A stretch of 64,000 nucleotides of DNA from Hippasteria phrygiana. Lineage: Eukaryota; Echinodermata; Asteroidea; Valvatida; Goniasteridae. The stretch covers positions 1 through 64,000 of the forward strand of contig JAZGUH010000444.1 in assembly GCA_037893225.1 (NCBI GenBank). Reading direction: 5' to 3'. Every line of letters begins with the position of its first letter. The stretch's first letter is position 1. A program made the position numbers and the translations under genes. Positions 23,111 through 35,800 of the stretch are shown here, piece by piece. Under the pieces are notes generated by a model. It did not search any database, was not told the origin of the DNA, and worked only from the letters and a program-made list of their open reading frames with translations.

Positions 23111-23677
23111 AAAGGTAGTGTACATGATTGGTCATTGTTGCAATTTTCATAAATGGGCAGATTTGGGGGTTAGTATTTTATAGGAAATATCGTTCCACTG
23201 ACCTGTTCAAAGTTTTGCATTCTTGGATGGCAAAAAAAAACTAGAGAAAAACAGCGTGCGTTTTCAACTGTCAGGCGGCAGTTAACTGGATTTGTTATAG
23301 CGCCCTCTTGTAAAATGTTCAATTGGTCACATAACTACGCAAGCCGACTGGTTACAACCCGTCGCTTCAGTACACTACGCGACACTTGTACTATAATTGC
23401 AACCTTGCGTCTAAAATGGGTTAACAATCCAAAAACGAGTGCAACTACATTCGGTCAATAGAGGGCAGTATTAAAAAATCTGTTATTTTTTCAAACGATT
23501 GTTACGCGGAACAATTGTTGGAAAACGATATAAATTTGAACTTTTCTTGAAAACGACAGCACAACAGGTGCCATCATTTCACAGGATGATTGAGATTGCT
23601 ATTAACTTACAATCTAGTAAGGTATTTTGTAATAATTCATTAAAAAAAAAAATTGAGGATTATCAATCGTGTACACT
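23111..23677. mobile_element. Terminal-inverted-repeat element, copy A
   Basis: Begins AAAGGTAGTGTACATGATTG and ends near AATCGTGTACAC. A second copy is at 50886-51484, with long matches such as TTCCACTGACC and GTGCCATCATTTCACAGGA. About 570 bp, no intact transposase. It lies 170 bases downstream of the DCAF6 stop codon, so it is probably transcribed as 3' untranslated sequence. Confidence 0.7.
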
Positions 23678-23845
23678 CTGAATTGGCATGTTTCAGTTGG
23701 AAACACCAAACACACAGTGATCTTGAAAGGAGTTTTGCAAAGAAAATATCAGCATTCCACTTTGTGAGAGGTTTTCTTAATGATATAGTGTATGTACAAA
23801 GCAACATTGATGCAACTTTAACTACTGACAGTAGGTGTATGTCAC

Positions 23846-26800
23846 TCAGCTGTCATCGTCTGAACTATCACTGCTGGATGGTGACTCACGAGAACGTCGA
23901 CGCTCTGATTATACAAGACAAAACAACAGAACTTTTATGTCATTCTGTTTTACTAAAGACAATATTTGAATTAAAAATTAGTTTGATAGCAATACCATGT
24001 ATATGTACATTCAGTGGCTGAATTTCAATCACAAACAATTTGATGTAAGGCCAAACACCATCTGGTATTCTCGTCACCACATATCGTCACAATTTTCTTG
24101 AAGTTATCTTGTCACAAAGTTACCCATGCCCACCCCATTATGAACATTACGATGTCCTGAATTGAGATGCTTACAAAAGCTACATCATCTGAACGTACCT
24201 TCTCTGAGATGGTTTAGAGATGCTAACATGCGTAACATGAATGATGGTGGTACAGTGATGGTATCTCGTGTCTCGTCCAGCATCAATTCATTGATTCTCA
24301 TCACCTGCAGGTAATCAAAGAATTGATTTTATCATCAAGGAAACTTCTGGACATCCATAACAAAATGTCACAACAGGATGCAAAGTGTGCCTTCATTCTC
24401 ATCTCAAACAAGTCGGTTTCTTGGCAGTTCCACACAGAAAACATTCCCACAGAAATAATAGATAAAATCAAGAGCTCTGAATATTCCACAGAAAAAATAA
24501 ATTGAATGGTACATCAAAAATCTTATTCTTGGATATCTAGTGTTATATTTGGCATGTCTTGGAGTTCTCACCTTTGCAAACTGTAGTACTTTGATGACTT
24601 ACTATACATATTAACTCAATGATTCTATACATACCTCAGCTGCTTCATCAGGAAGATTGGGTTCAACTGCTGCTGGGGTCCAGAGTTTGACATCGTAGTC
24701 AATGCCACTAGTAGCTAACACTGTATAACACACGTCAAGACACCAAACACAAGAAGCCATTGGTAACTAGCAGGAGCAGTATTGTATTTAAACATTGGAC
24801 AAAAAAATCAGAAACTGACTATTAGAGTGATTGCAGAATTGAGTTAAAATACCATTAGTTTTAGTTAAAGCATTTTTTTTTTACTATTTGTAGGTTTGAT
24901 CAAATGTTTTAGAATTTAAACTGGTAGAGTGAAGTGAACAGTGGCACACCAATAATGTCTTTGGGGCTCATTTTTTTCTCACAAATTTTGTCTGAAAATA
25001 CACACTAAAAATGTGTCCGTCTTTTTAGGTTGTAAACTGTGCCATGTAAAATATGTTCAATTATATAGTGTTATTTGCCCTTGCGTGCTTAAGGCTTGCC
25101 TTCTAAAAACAAAATTGCTAACTCTTCCCACACCTCCCCGGGTTTGCTATTGCAACCAAAACAGGTTTCTACAGAAGAAAGCATATGAATTTAATCCCTT
25201 TGAACACTAGTATTACACAGTAAGAGCAGGAAAAATTCAAAGTAGTTATATAAAAATGACTCACGATGGTCAAATGGATGTGGTTGGACACAATTGACAA
25301 CATGTTTGTCGCCCTCTAGTAGCATGACAAGCTCAGCTGTATGACGATTCCAAATAAAAACATGACCACAATCGGAACCACTTAGAATAAAGTTATTTCC
25401 CCAGAAGTTGGCTTGCTTTATCTAGAAACAGAAAGACAAGGATTAAAGAGGTCAATGTTTATTCCCTGTTTATTTGGTACAAAAGTCACATTGTCAATGA
25501 TTATTCTCTCCGTGTAATGCATTAATTTTAAAACTTCCCCATAATACAGTACTGCCCAGGCATCAGAGTTTAACAGGAAGAACAGCAGGTATTAAGATAT
25601 TCAGACCACTATGCTTTCAGTGTTCCAACAAAACTCCATTGGCAGCGGCGGTGGAACACTTTTGAAAGTGGGGGGCCAAAGCAGTGCCGGTGCTATGTTT
25701 TTTCTTTTTGCAGAACTGCCAAAAGTGGGGAGGGGGGGGGGGGCAATGTCTCCCCTGTTCCGCCACCAGTGTCCTTTGGTATGGGGTAGTGGGCATTGGG
25801 ATATTCTGAACAACATTTCAGGGCACTCATAGATCACAATAGGTCATTGTTTTCTGTACTGGATGGTTAGGAATTATAAACTCCACTGCAGGCTCAAATT
25901 TTGGGTTGGGGATAGAGATTGACATAAAACTCACTAAACAAGAGGTCAGCATCACAGCAAACAAGATGAAGGGAAGACATTCAAACAAACCAACTGGAGA
26001 TAAACCCACCATTGTTCTTGAATTACGATGACCTTTATACACCATCTTGACCTCTGGCATGGCCACATTACTCAGCTGCATCTCTCCTTTTTCACGTGCT
26101 TCTCTACGAGCTCGGAACAACTCCCTCAATCTGGACTCAGTAACACTGGGTGGACGAGGTCTTCTTGCATCTTCCTCATCACTGCACAAAGAAACAACCA
26201 GCAGCATAAATGTTTAAGCTTTTTTTCTTCAAATCCAGCCCCCAGTGACTTGAAAAACAGTGTAAACTAGCCATAAAGTCTGGAGGGGGTGGGGATATTT
26301 ATTCCCATTTCCACCAACCCCCAAAATTCATGATCACGGGATTAACCTCTTGAATACGGATAACGGCCATAGCCACGGTTTGAAAAAGGACCACTTGGCC
26401 GGTTGATGTCTATAGGCACATTCCTGCACATACTCAATCCATTCATGTTTCAACTACATTGTATATTGTTCTTGAATGGGAGTGTAAGGAATAGATGACC
26501 TTTTTTCAAACATATCTTTCATTCACACGAAAGGGAGCTCCAAGTGCGATGAATATGACCACTCTATTCAGTGTGGTGCCTATTCTTTGCATTTACGTTT
26601 GGATGCACAGCCCTGATCTTAACATACCAACACCCCAACAGCCAGAGGCAAGGGGCTAAAAATTAAGGTTTAACCAATGATCGGATCGGACATCGGATCG
26701 GGCCGATGTTTGGCAATATCGGCAAAACATCGGATCGGCAAAATTTGTAAGGTTTAACCGATGACGAACCAATGTTTGGCAATGTAAATTAGCAAACTTT

Positions 26801-29800
26801 ACACTTAGTTTTATCATACACAAATGTCATGTTTTCTTATTAGATCGCGAGTAAAAACGATGTTTTATTTTTGTGTGAAAAATGAACAGTTTTATGCTGT
26901 GATGTCTTATCATACCGGTGTAAAATATCTCTTAACTCCGCGTCTATGCAATCCGCGCCATCTGCACCGCATGCGTGAAAACTCAGCGCCCGAAGACAAC
27001 GGAGCAGTCAGTGCATGACTGTACTGGTCTACTAAACGTCATGAACGGAGTCGGGGAACTACACTGTGTGAAGTCACTACGCGTTGTGGACTTTAGTTCA
27101 GCCGATCCCGATCACGTGTCTCTTGCATGCACAGCATGGGCAATATGTGTGCACCGTGTAATGTTATATAAAGCGTGAATACAAAAATACCCTGGAAAAA
27201 AGACCAGCATAGACGCCCGAATGGGGAATTCCCTTCACATGTGCCCATTTTGCTGGACTGAAGCTTTAATTGAATTGAAATCACTGCGAGTTCGGCCTCG
27301 TATTTTTACGCCCGCAGATTTTTCTAAGTACATGTAAATAAATGCTGTTTTGCCCATTGTCCTAATTTGTTCTTCATTTCAACTTCTATCCAACAACCAG
27401 CAGTGTTAAAATAAAATTTAATAGGGTCGGTTGGTAGGCATAACATGTTAATTTTCTACCTCCATGCTAAAGGTGAGAATAATTAACGCAATACCTGTGT
27501 TAGAGGGGTCCCGAAACGAAGTACATGTACAAATTTTGGGATGCTTTTTGAGACATATGCCTGATGAATTTTATGTGATACGAGCATTGCAAAGTGTAAA
27601 ATAAAATTGAAGTATTGTAAAAATAATCAGCTTCCTCCCTAATTCTTTAAAACTGTAAACTTGTATTGTATGGTAAGCCAAAACTCTTGTGTTGTGAATA
27701 ATCGACCTTTTTATTCAGAACAGACAGATACATGATTAATAGCCTATTAATCAGCAAAAGCAATAAACTAAACAAAATATATAATGAAACTGCGATCACC
27801 ATATCACAAACTGCACGCACAGAGTGCCGCGATACGAAAGCAGTCCATGCCGTACAACGCGCGGGTGTGCCTGGCCAACTGACAGCTCAATGCACAGTGC
27901 GTCACCGTAACACGTTGGCAACACATGGAATTATCCACACAGCCGTTTATAACGCACATCACTCAACCACTGGTCCACTTCTTGTCGCAATTTGTCAAAA
28001 GTTTTGATTGAAACACATCCTGATTTTGACTAATCTTGTTGGTCCGATTCTTTGTTGATTTTTTCGGCGGGATTTTATGAACAAATCTTGTCGAGTGGGT
28101 CTACTGTGTTTTCTTTCTCCATGGGCCTACGAAGTTCCAGAATCTTTTTGTAATTTGTTGCGTACAAGGCATGCATGTCTGGCTACAGACTCTACACACG
28201 CAAAATAACGATGGCGAAACCTGACTATGAATTATGGTGTTGCATGAATAAACATCCCCCAACAACGGACCCGCTCTGCGCAATACGCAGGCGCAGACGG
28301 TTTTTTCCCCACGATCGAGCCCGTACTTATTTTGCCGAATGCGCATGTACTCCCGGCCGAACATCGACAAGATGTACACGTTCTTTGAGTATACACATAG
28401 TTCCACATATCCATGTAGGCAAGGCTACCGCTACTGTATGGGAATTCCGGATGCCCGGTCGGCAATTCCTACTATTTATGATCGGAAATCGGTATCGTAG
28501 AATTAAATTGTTTTCCTCTACTTAATAACATTTTATGGCTTTCGAAAATAAAGTGACCCGAACCGAAGGCATTTTTGTGTATGGCCTATTACTGTGTTAA
28601 GGGAGTCGTGGTTTGTCTTGGGTTTGTCACTGTTGGTTGGGCGCAATCGGTCGATGTGCACGATCGGTCAACGTGCTGCGCTATCAGTCGATTCTGACGG
28701 ATATCTTGGACTTTACTTACCTTTAACAAAAATCCTCCCGAGCTGTTAATTATTAGAAAGAAAATGTGTTCGACTGGTGGCAGCGCGATCGGCCCATAGC
28801 GTCACGATCTACCGATAGCGCAGCACGATCGACCGATCGCGCACCGACCGTTTTTGATGGCACTGTTTATGTTGATTAAAAACATCGGATCGGATGGACA
28901 TCGGCCGATGTTCCAAATAAAACATCGGATCGGATGGACATCGGCCGATGTTCCAAATAAAACATCGGATCGGATGGACATCGGCCGATGTTCCAAATAA
29001 AACATCGGCCATCGAATCGGCAGGCAAATCCAACATCGGTTGAACCTTACTAAAAATGTTCAGTGACATGGGATTTTACATAATTCAAATAAATGATCTG
29101 AATACGGTGTAGGTATTGAGGAACTTACTACAGACAATAGAGTACAACAGCAACAGTTAATGCGTGTTGCAAGTTGTCCACTTATGAAGCATTAAACCAA
29201 ACAATTGACCTCTCTATAGATCATTCACATTGACGACAGATGAATGATATGAATACCTTTGATGGCGACGTCTTCTGCGAAGTCTTGGTGGTCTAAGAAT
29301 CAGATCATCGTCACTATCACTCTCACTACATGTAATAGATGGGCTGTCTACATCAACCTCCCTGCAGACCAAATACTCAATGTCATTGCATGAAGCTACC
29401 TCTGTGTACCTCTTCATGAAATTCACATGAATTTACGCTCAGATCATTGTCATTATCAAAACATATCAACTACCATGTCTGCATTAACCTCCCTGTCTGA
29501 TACTAGTACATGTATGTAGTAACAAGGAATTTTGAAATGTATTAGAGAATGAGCAGTTTTGAACCCATGTTTGTGTTTTGATGAAAGTGGGTTTCTGGTT
29601 TACTTATTTACTGTTCTGTTCTTTGATTTAGATCCTGACTCAACAATGACACTGTAATATGATAATATTTGTATGTTACCATCTCATAATCTGTCATAAA
29701 GTACAAGCAGGTGAACCTTGTACAAAGTTAGCTGGAAGCCTAGCAAAATATACATTAGTTTTGGCAAATTATTATAAAACTTTCATGTCAGCAAAAGGGG

Positions 29801-32800
29801 TCACAAACGTATCAACTGAAATTTGGAACAAGACAAAATGCCACATGAGATGACAAATGTAATTTCTATGGAATGTTTAAAGGCTCACCCTGCAGCCGCA
29901 TCAGGTGCAGTCGCACCCATTGGGGTTTTGTCCATGGCAGTTAGTGTGGTAACTTGACCAGATGTACTTGCTACATCTCTATTTGGTGGCGGGGTACCAG
30001 CAGGTCCACTCACACTGATACGACGCTGACGTTGACTGATGACACTAAACTGACCAGTACTCCTTGCCTGCATACACAATGTAGGCTTGTATATTAACCC
30101 TCCTACTGTTATAACTATCATAACCTATAAAAAAAACTTAGCCCTTCCCCTCCAACAGCTTGTGTGTTTCAACCTGAAACTCGATAGGTTTTTGATATGT
30201 AGGGTAGTTGGCTCCATTTTGGCACCGAGAGAGGGAGGGTTAATAAGGATACACATATCAACAGGAGACAGACATATTGACTGAATGCTTGAAAATAAAA
30301 CTGACAAACAAATATCAATTTACTGAGAAATTGACTTTCAAAAATATGGCCTGATGGAAACACAATGACTGGGTACCACCCAGCACAAGGCCGAAAGGCC
30401 ACTCAATGTGTGGGCTACAAAAGACAAGACGTGACGAGACGAGACAGAAATCACAGGGATAGAAGGTATGTACACAGTACTAACAGTGGCTTTGTGCCTC
30501 ACTTTCCATTAACCCTAACAGCCCAAGGCTTTTTACTAGAATCCTTCCCTAACCAACACTGTGTAGTAAACCAATGGCACATTCTTTGTACTTAGACAAA
30601 ATCAGAGCATCAAGTCCCATGCAAAGTGATGGTGCCAAGGCTCTACAGTACCCAATCACACAAAATTCAACACAAATGGGGTGTTTGATTTTGGCAGGTT
30701 AGGGAAGGTTAGGGTTAAAGGGATAAGTGTGATGACCCCACATGGATCTTTGGAGGGGTGTGGTAACTGTTAATGGACCAAGGCATGATATTTATCATTC
30801 ATATCTGACCTGAGGGTTGGTGTCCTCCATTCGGTCTCTGAGTGCAAATACTGTAGAATGCTTCCCTTCCTTTGAGTCCTGACTCTGCTGACTAGCCACT
30901 CCCCCATCAATCGGACTGATCTCAACAGGACTGGAGGTCCTTCTCCTGATATCACTGGTGCTTGGGTCTGGTGTTAAGATGGGACTACCAGCATGTGACG
31001 TTGCGAGTATTTGTTTGGTTTCAGTCTCAAGCTTGGAGTCCAAAGCCATCTGTACTTCGGCTGTCTGCATTGATAATTCCTCACATGGTGATTGTTGTTT
31101 CTTAGTTTGATCCAACACATTTTCTAGTTCTGAGTGCTTTCCAGTACTGCTATTGTCAGTCACATCTTTGGCAAGTGGTTTGGCATCAATGCTATGTATT
31201 TTATCTATGTTACTTTCAGCAGCTCTTGGTAGCAGTGGATTATTCTTCTCATCACCACCAGATGCTTTCTTGTCCGAGTCTGAATCACTGGAGCTGGAAC
31301 CATCTCCTGATCCCTCCCTTGTCACTTTTCTCTGAGTCTTGCTGTTCTTCTTACTGCGTGTCTTCCCAGGTGTGTTCAAGTCATCTTTGTCCAGAGTAGG
31401 ATAATCTGTCAGACTACTAGATGAGGCTGAACTATTTGGACTTCTCTTTCTCTTTTTGGAATCAGTCTTTGAGTCAGTAGAGTCATCAGCTTCATGTTCA
31501 TCTGCGTTGGATACCTCAATGCTTTTATCAGGGCTGTTTTGTCTGGGTGTTATCTGCATACATGACTCTACACTACTTGATATTTCACCGATACCCTCTA
31601 CTGACCCTGCCTGCAATGTATTAATATCAAGACCCTGTAAACTCTCCGTTTCCATCCGACTAATGTCCACATCTTGTACCTCCTCTAATTCGCATTGATT
31701 CTCACTAAAACTTGTAGACTCATCCCTTTCACTGCCATTTTGCATTGTGTCTTGGGAAGCTATGCCAAGGGAACATGGAATATCTGATGTTGTAACTACA
31801 TCATCATGTATAGGGCTCTGATGAGCTGCCCCCTCCGCAGTGCTTGAATGTGACGCCCCCTCCACAGTGCTTGAATGCGACGCCCCCTCCGCAGTGCTTG
31901 GATGCGACGCCCCCTCCGCAGTGCTTGAATGTGATGCTCCCTCCGCAGTGCTTGGATGCGACGCCCCCTCCGCAGTGCTTGAATGCGACGCCCCCTCCGC
32001 AGTGCTTGGATGCGACGCCCCCTCCGCAGTGCTTGAATGTGATGCTCCCTCCGCAGTGCTTGAATGTGACGCCCCCTCCGCAGTGCTTGAATGTGACGCC
32101 CCCTCCGCAGTGCTTGGATGCGACGCCCCCTCCGCAGTGCTTAAATGCGACACCCCCTCCACAGTGCTTGAATGCGACGCCCCCTCCGCAGTGCTTGAAT
32201 GCGACGCCCCCTCCGCAGTGCTTGAATGTGACGCCCCCTCCGCAGTGCTTGGATGCGACGCCCCCTCCGCAGTGCTTGAATGCGACGCTCCCTCCGCAGT
32301 GCTTGAATGCGATGCTCCCTCCGCAGTGCTTGAATGCGATGCCCCCTCCGCAGTGCTTGAATGGGACGCCCCCTCCGCAGTGCTTGAATGGGACGCCCCC
32401 TCCGCAGTGCTTGGATGTGACGCCCCCTCCGCAGTGCTTGAATGGGACGCCCCCTCCGCAGTGCTTGAATGTGACGTCCCCTCTGCAGTGTTTGAATGTG
32501 ACGCCCCCTCCGCAGTGCTTGAATTTGACGCCCCCTCTGCAGTGCTTGGATGTGACGTCCCCTCTGCAGTGCTTGGATGTGACGTCCCCTCTGCAGTGCT
32601 TGAATGGGACGCCCCCTCCGCAGTGCTTGAATTTGATGCCCCCTCTGCAGTGCTTGAATGTGACGTCCCCTCTGCAGTGCTTGAATGTGACGCCCCCTCC
32701 GCAGTGCTTGAATTTGACGCCCCCTCCGCAGTACTTTGTTTCTTTGCTTTGATTCTGGCTGTCATAGCATCCTTGAGTCGTTGCTGCATGGCTGTGCTTG

Positions 32801-35800
32801 CTGCTTGTTCTTCAGTTGAAGTCCTCTGTAGAGAGCTGAAGCGAGAAGTCTGATGGAAGAATGGCAAAATTTAAAACATAAGGATACAGCCTTGTAAAAA
32901 TGAAACCTCCAGGTAACCTCTTGAGTGCGGATGGCGGCCATAGCCAGTTTGAAAAAAGATCACCTGGCCGGTTGTCGTCTAAAGCACATTCCTACATGTA
33001 CTTAATCTATTGTTTGCATTACGCCTGTTAAGAAAAGGGAAGTCAAAGTTGATTATACTTTAACAGAAAAATCATGTACTTTCTGCAGGTTTAAAGATGT
33101 ACAAGACATGCTCTCATATATATCACTTGAATACATTGCACTAAGAAGTTCTATTCTACAAAATCTTAATCCATGGGCTGATTTTACCAAACTCTTTAGG
33201 ATCGATCCCATGATTTAAGAAGAGTCCCAGCTGTAAGATCAATCTTTCACAAAACCCATCTTAAGCAGGACATGTCGGAAACATAATAAAACTGTAAGAT
33301 ATTTAGTGAATGAGGCTAAATTTGCATCAGCGACAGCTATTTAATATCTGTATTGCTGTGTGAAACGGCCGTCGGAACCTTCTGCACTCCACATGATTTA
33401 AGATGGCTCACTAGCGAGTTGACGTTGTACAACTTTTCGGCTCCAGACTTTTTGGGAAATGTCGTCTGCAAACTCAATAACAATAAACCACCACTACCGC
33501 CGAATAAAAGGTTTCTGTGCGTGAAATGACCAAATGACGGATATAATCTAATCTGTAGCATGGTTATGTAATATATTTACATATTAAAGAGGAAAGAAAA
33601 CCAATTTGCATTTTTTTACTTTAGTAGCTTTTCTGAGAGCTTATGCCTCCCCAAACCTAACAAAGTAGGTTTGAAGAGTTTATGCATGGATGTGGCAATT
33701 TTAGAGAAGTTTTACTTTGGAGTCTCTTTCGCTCAGAATCAGAAAAGCTCGGGGTCAACCGCGTGTTTACAATCCAATCGTGTGACGTAGCTGCGTGGAG
33801 ATAGATGACGTCACTATGCGAGTGCCCATTGTGTTTCTATGCGTGTACGTGTTAAGGCTGTTCGATATCCATCTATTTTGATACCGAAATATCGGCAGAA
33901 AAATATCGCGATATTCGATATTATCGTGATGACGTCACTTTTTCATTACCGGAAGAACGGAGGAAAAAAAAATACATGACGGAAGTCACCACGGCATCAT
34001 GAGATCGGGGCCACCGGGCCGGCCGCGGGATCGGGCCCGCCGGGATTGAGCGGCAGGAACGGGGGGCGGTTTGACAAGGCTTCCCTGCGCTCGTTGAGTA
34101 TTTGGAGTTTTACGACATTTACCTTCAGTTGGCTACTTTATGGCACTCCAGAAAGACTAGCGTTTGTTTTCTATTTCAGCATTGTTGATTATTAGTAACA
34201 CAGATGATAATACCATGGACGATCACATATGCGAGCTGTCAACAAACGATCGTGTCGTATATTGTGAAGACGACATGACATTGCACAATGTACAATGGAT
34301 GCGCGGCACGTGTTTTAATCTTTTCTCAAGACGCAGTTCGCTACACGTAACTACACCTACGTGTGCCTTGTACACTAGGGAAAGACGGTTGCACTCAGTG
34401 CGGTTGCTTGCACTTGACCAAGGCTAGCAACAAAGCAACGCGCACGCGCAGATGCGCTACAGACCTTATTGCAAACAATTGCCATACCCCTCGATCTCAA
34501 GATGAGTTTGCAAGCGTGTAGGTACAGGTACGTACATTGTACACTGGGAATAAGACGTTGTTTCCACTTGACAACGTACGGCGCGGAGGGTAAATCGCTC
34601 GGAAGGTAAATCGCGCGGAGCGGAGATGTCATGTCGGGGTTTAGAAAACGGTCAAAGAAAGACACATTTAGTGCATGTATGTATTTCTTTATTCCTTCAT
34701 GGTACATCATGATACATTATATACTATTCTACCGTCCAATAATTGGAAATAACTGGAATTTCGAGCAAAGTAAACTGGACAAATCCACACGTAATGCGGC
34801 CAAAAGGAACACATATCGCGATATTCTTCGGTATATCGAATTCCCCGATATTCCGGTTTTTTTAAAAGAGGCCGATACGATTTTCGATATGAAAAAAATA
34901 TCGAAATATCGGGAAATATCGTCATATCGAACAGGCTTAGTACGTGTGTACTATATGTGTTGGTTTTGTCCTACTTTTAATGTTCCTGGCGGTGCATTAT
35001 TGCATGAACGTTGCACTGATGAGTTTTTCATTATTTTTTTAATGGGGTCTTTGTGGAGCAGGAAGCTTACTCGTGTCTCATTCATCCATATTTTGACACT
35101 GAAATTTGGGTTTGGAATTTGTGTGGATGGAGAGATATACCGTACCCTGTGGAGACATGAAAACAATAGAGACAAAGGGACTGAATAGGTCTCCACTAGG
35201 CAATTCTATGGGTTAGGTTGTCTCCACAAGGAATTTTGTGTACAAAGACTATGGGGTTTGCTTAAGTACAGGGACAAAGGGGAGAACAATGAATTGTCTC
35301 CACAGGGATGCAAAAACGCAGAAATGTGGATGGCATAGTCTGGCAACTGCATTGTATCTGTCTCAATGAAATGAATAAAAAAATTAGCTGGCCTGACGTT
35401 TCCAAATTCCAACTGCCTTTGAGAAAGAACTTGCTTAAGTTCGAAACGTCAGGCCAGCTAATGTTTTGATTTGTATATTTCAGGTCCATTCAGTCAGTCA
35501 TCAGCAGTTTGCAACAGTATAATTCATTTTCAACAGTGACGTCGCGATACGTACAGACGTACACGTAGGCCTACTTTAAATTTTCGCTCTGGAATAATGG
35601 CAGAATCTGGTGGCTCGTGGGAGGAGTACAGCGTAGATTCTGAAGATTTTCAGCTGCATAATACCGTCAACTGTAATACATTCGAGCTCTGAACTCCAAA
35701 AGTAAGCTAGGAAGGCCGTGAATTCGGCAAAAATTGCCAAGAAAGTACGACCAGCTGACGATGAAAATGTCATAACACACACGCGGATGATAGTGCCAAC

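Noticed and set aside
31840..32853. Plus-strand 337-residue and 302-residue open frames repeating CDAPSAVLE and PPPQCLN
   Set aside because: They are antisense readings of the 27-bp DCAF6 minisatellite. The minus frame has splice sites in phase with conserved flanking exons.
34631..35188. 185-residue plus-strand frame, echoed at 59666-60136
   Set aside because: Most of both lie inside the two hAT-like copies and run into the inverted end; no transposase or other domain is visible.
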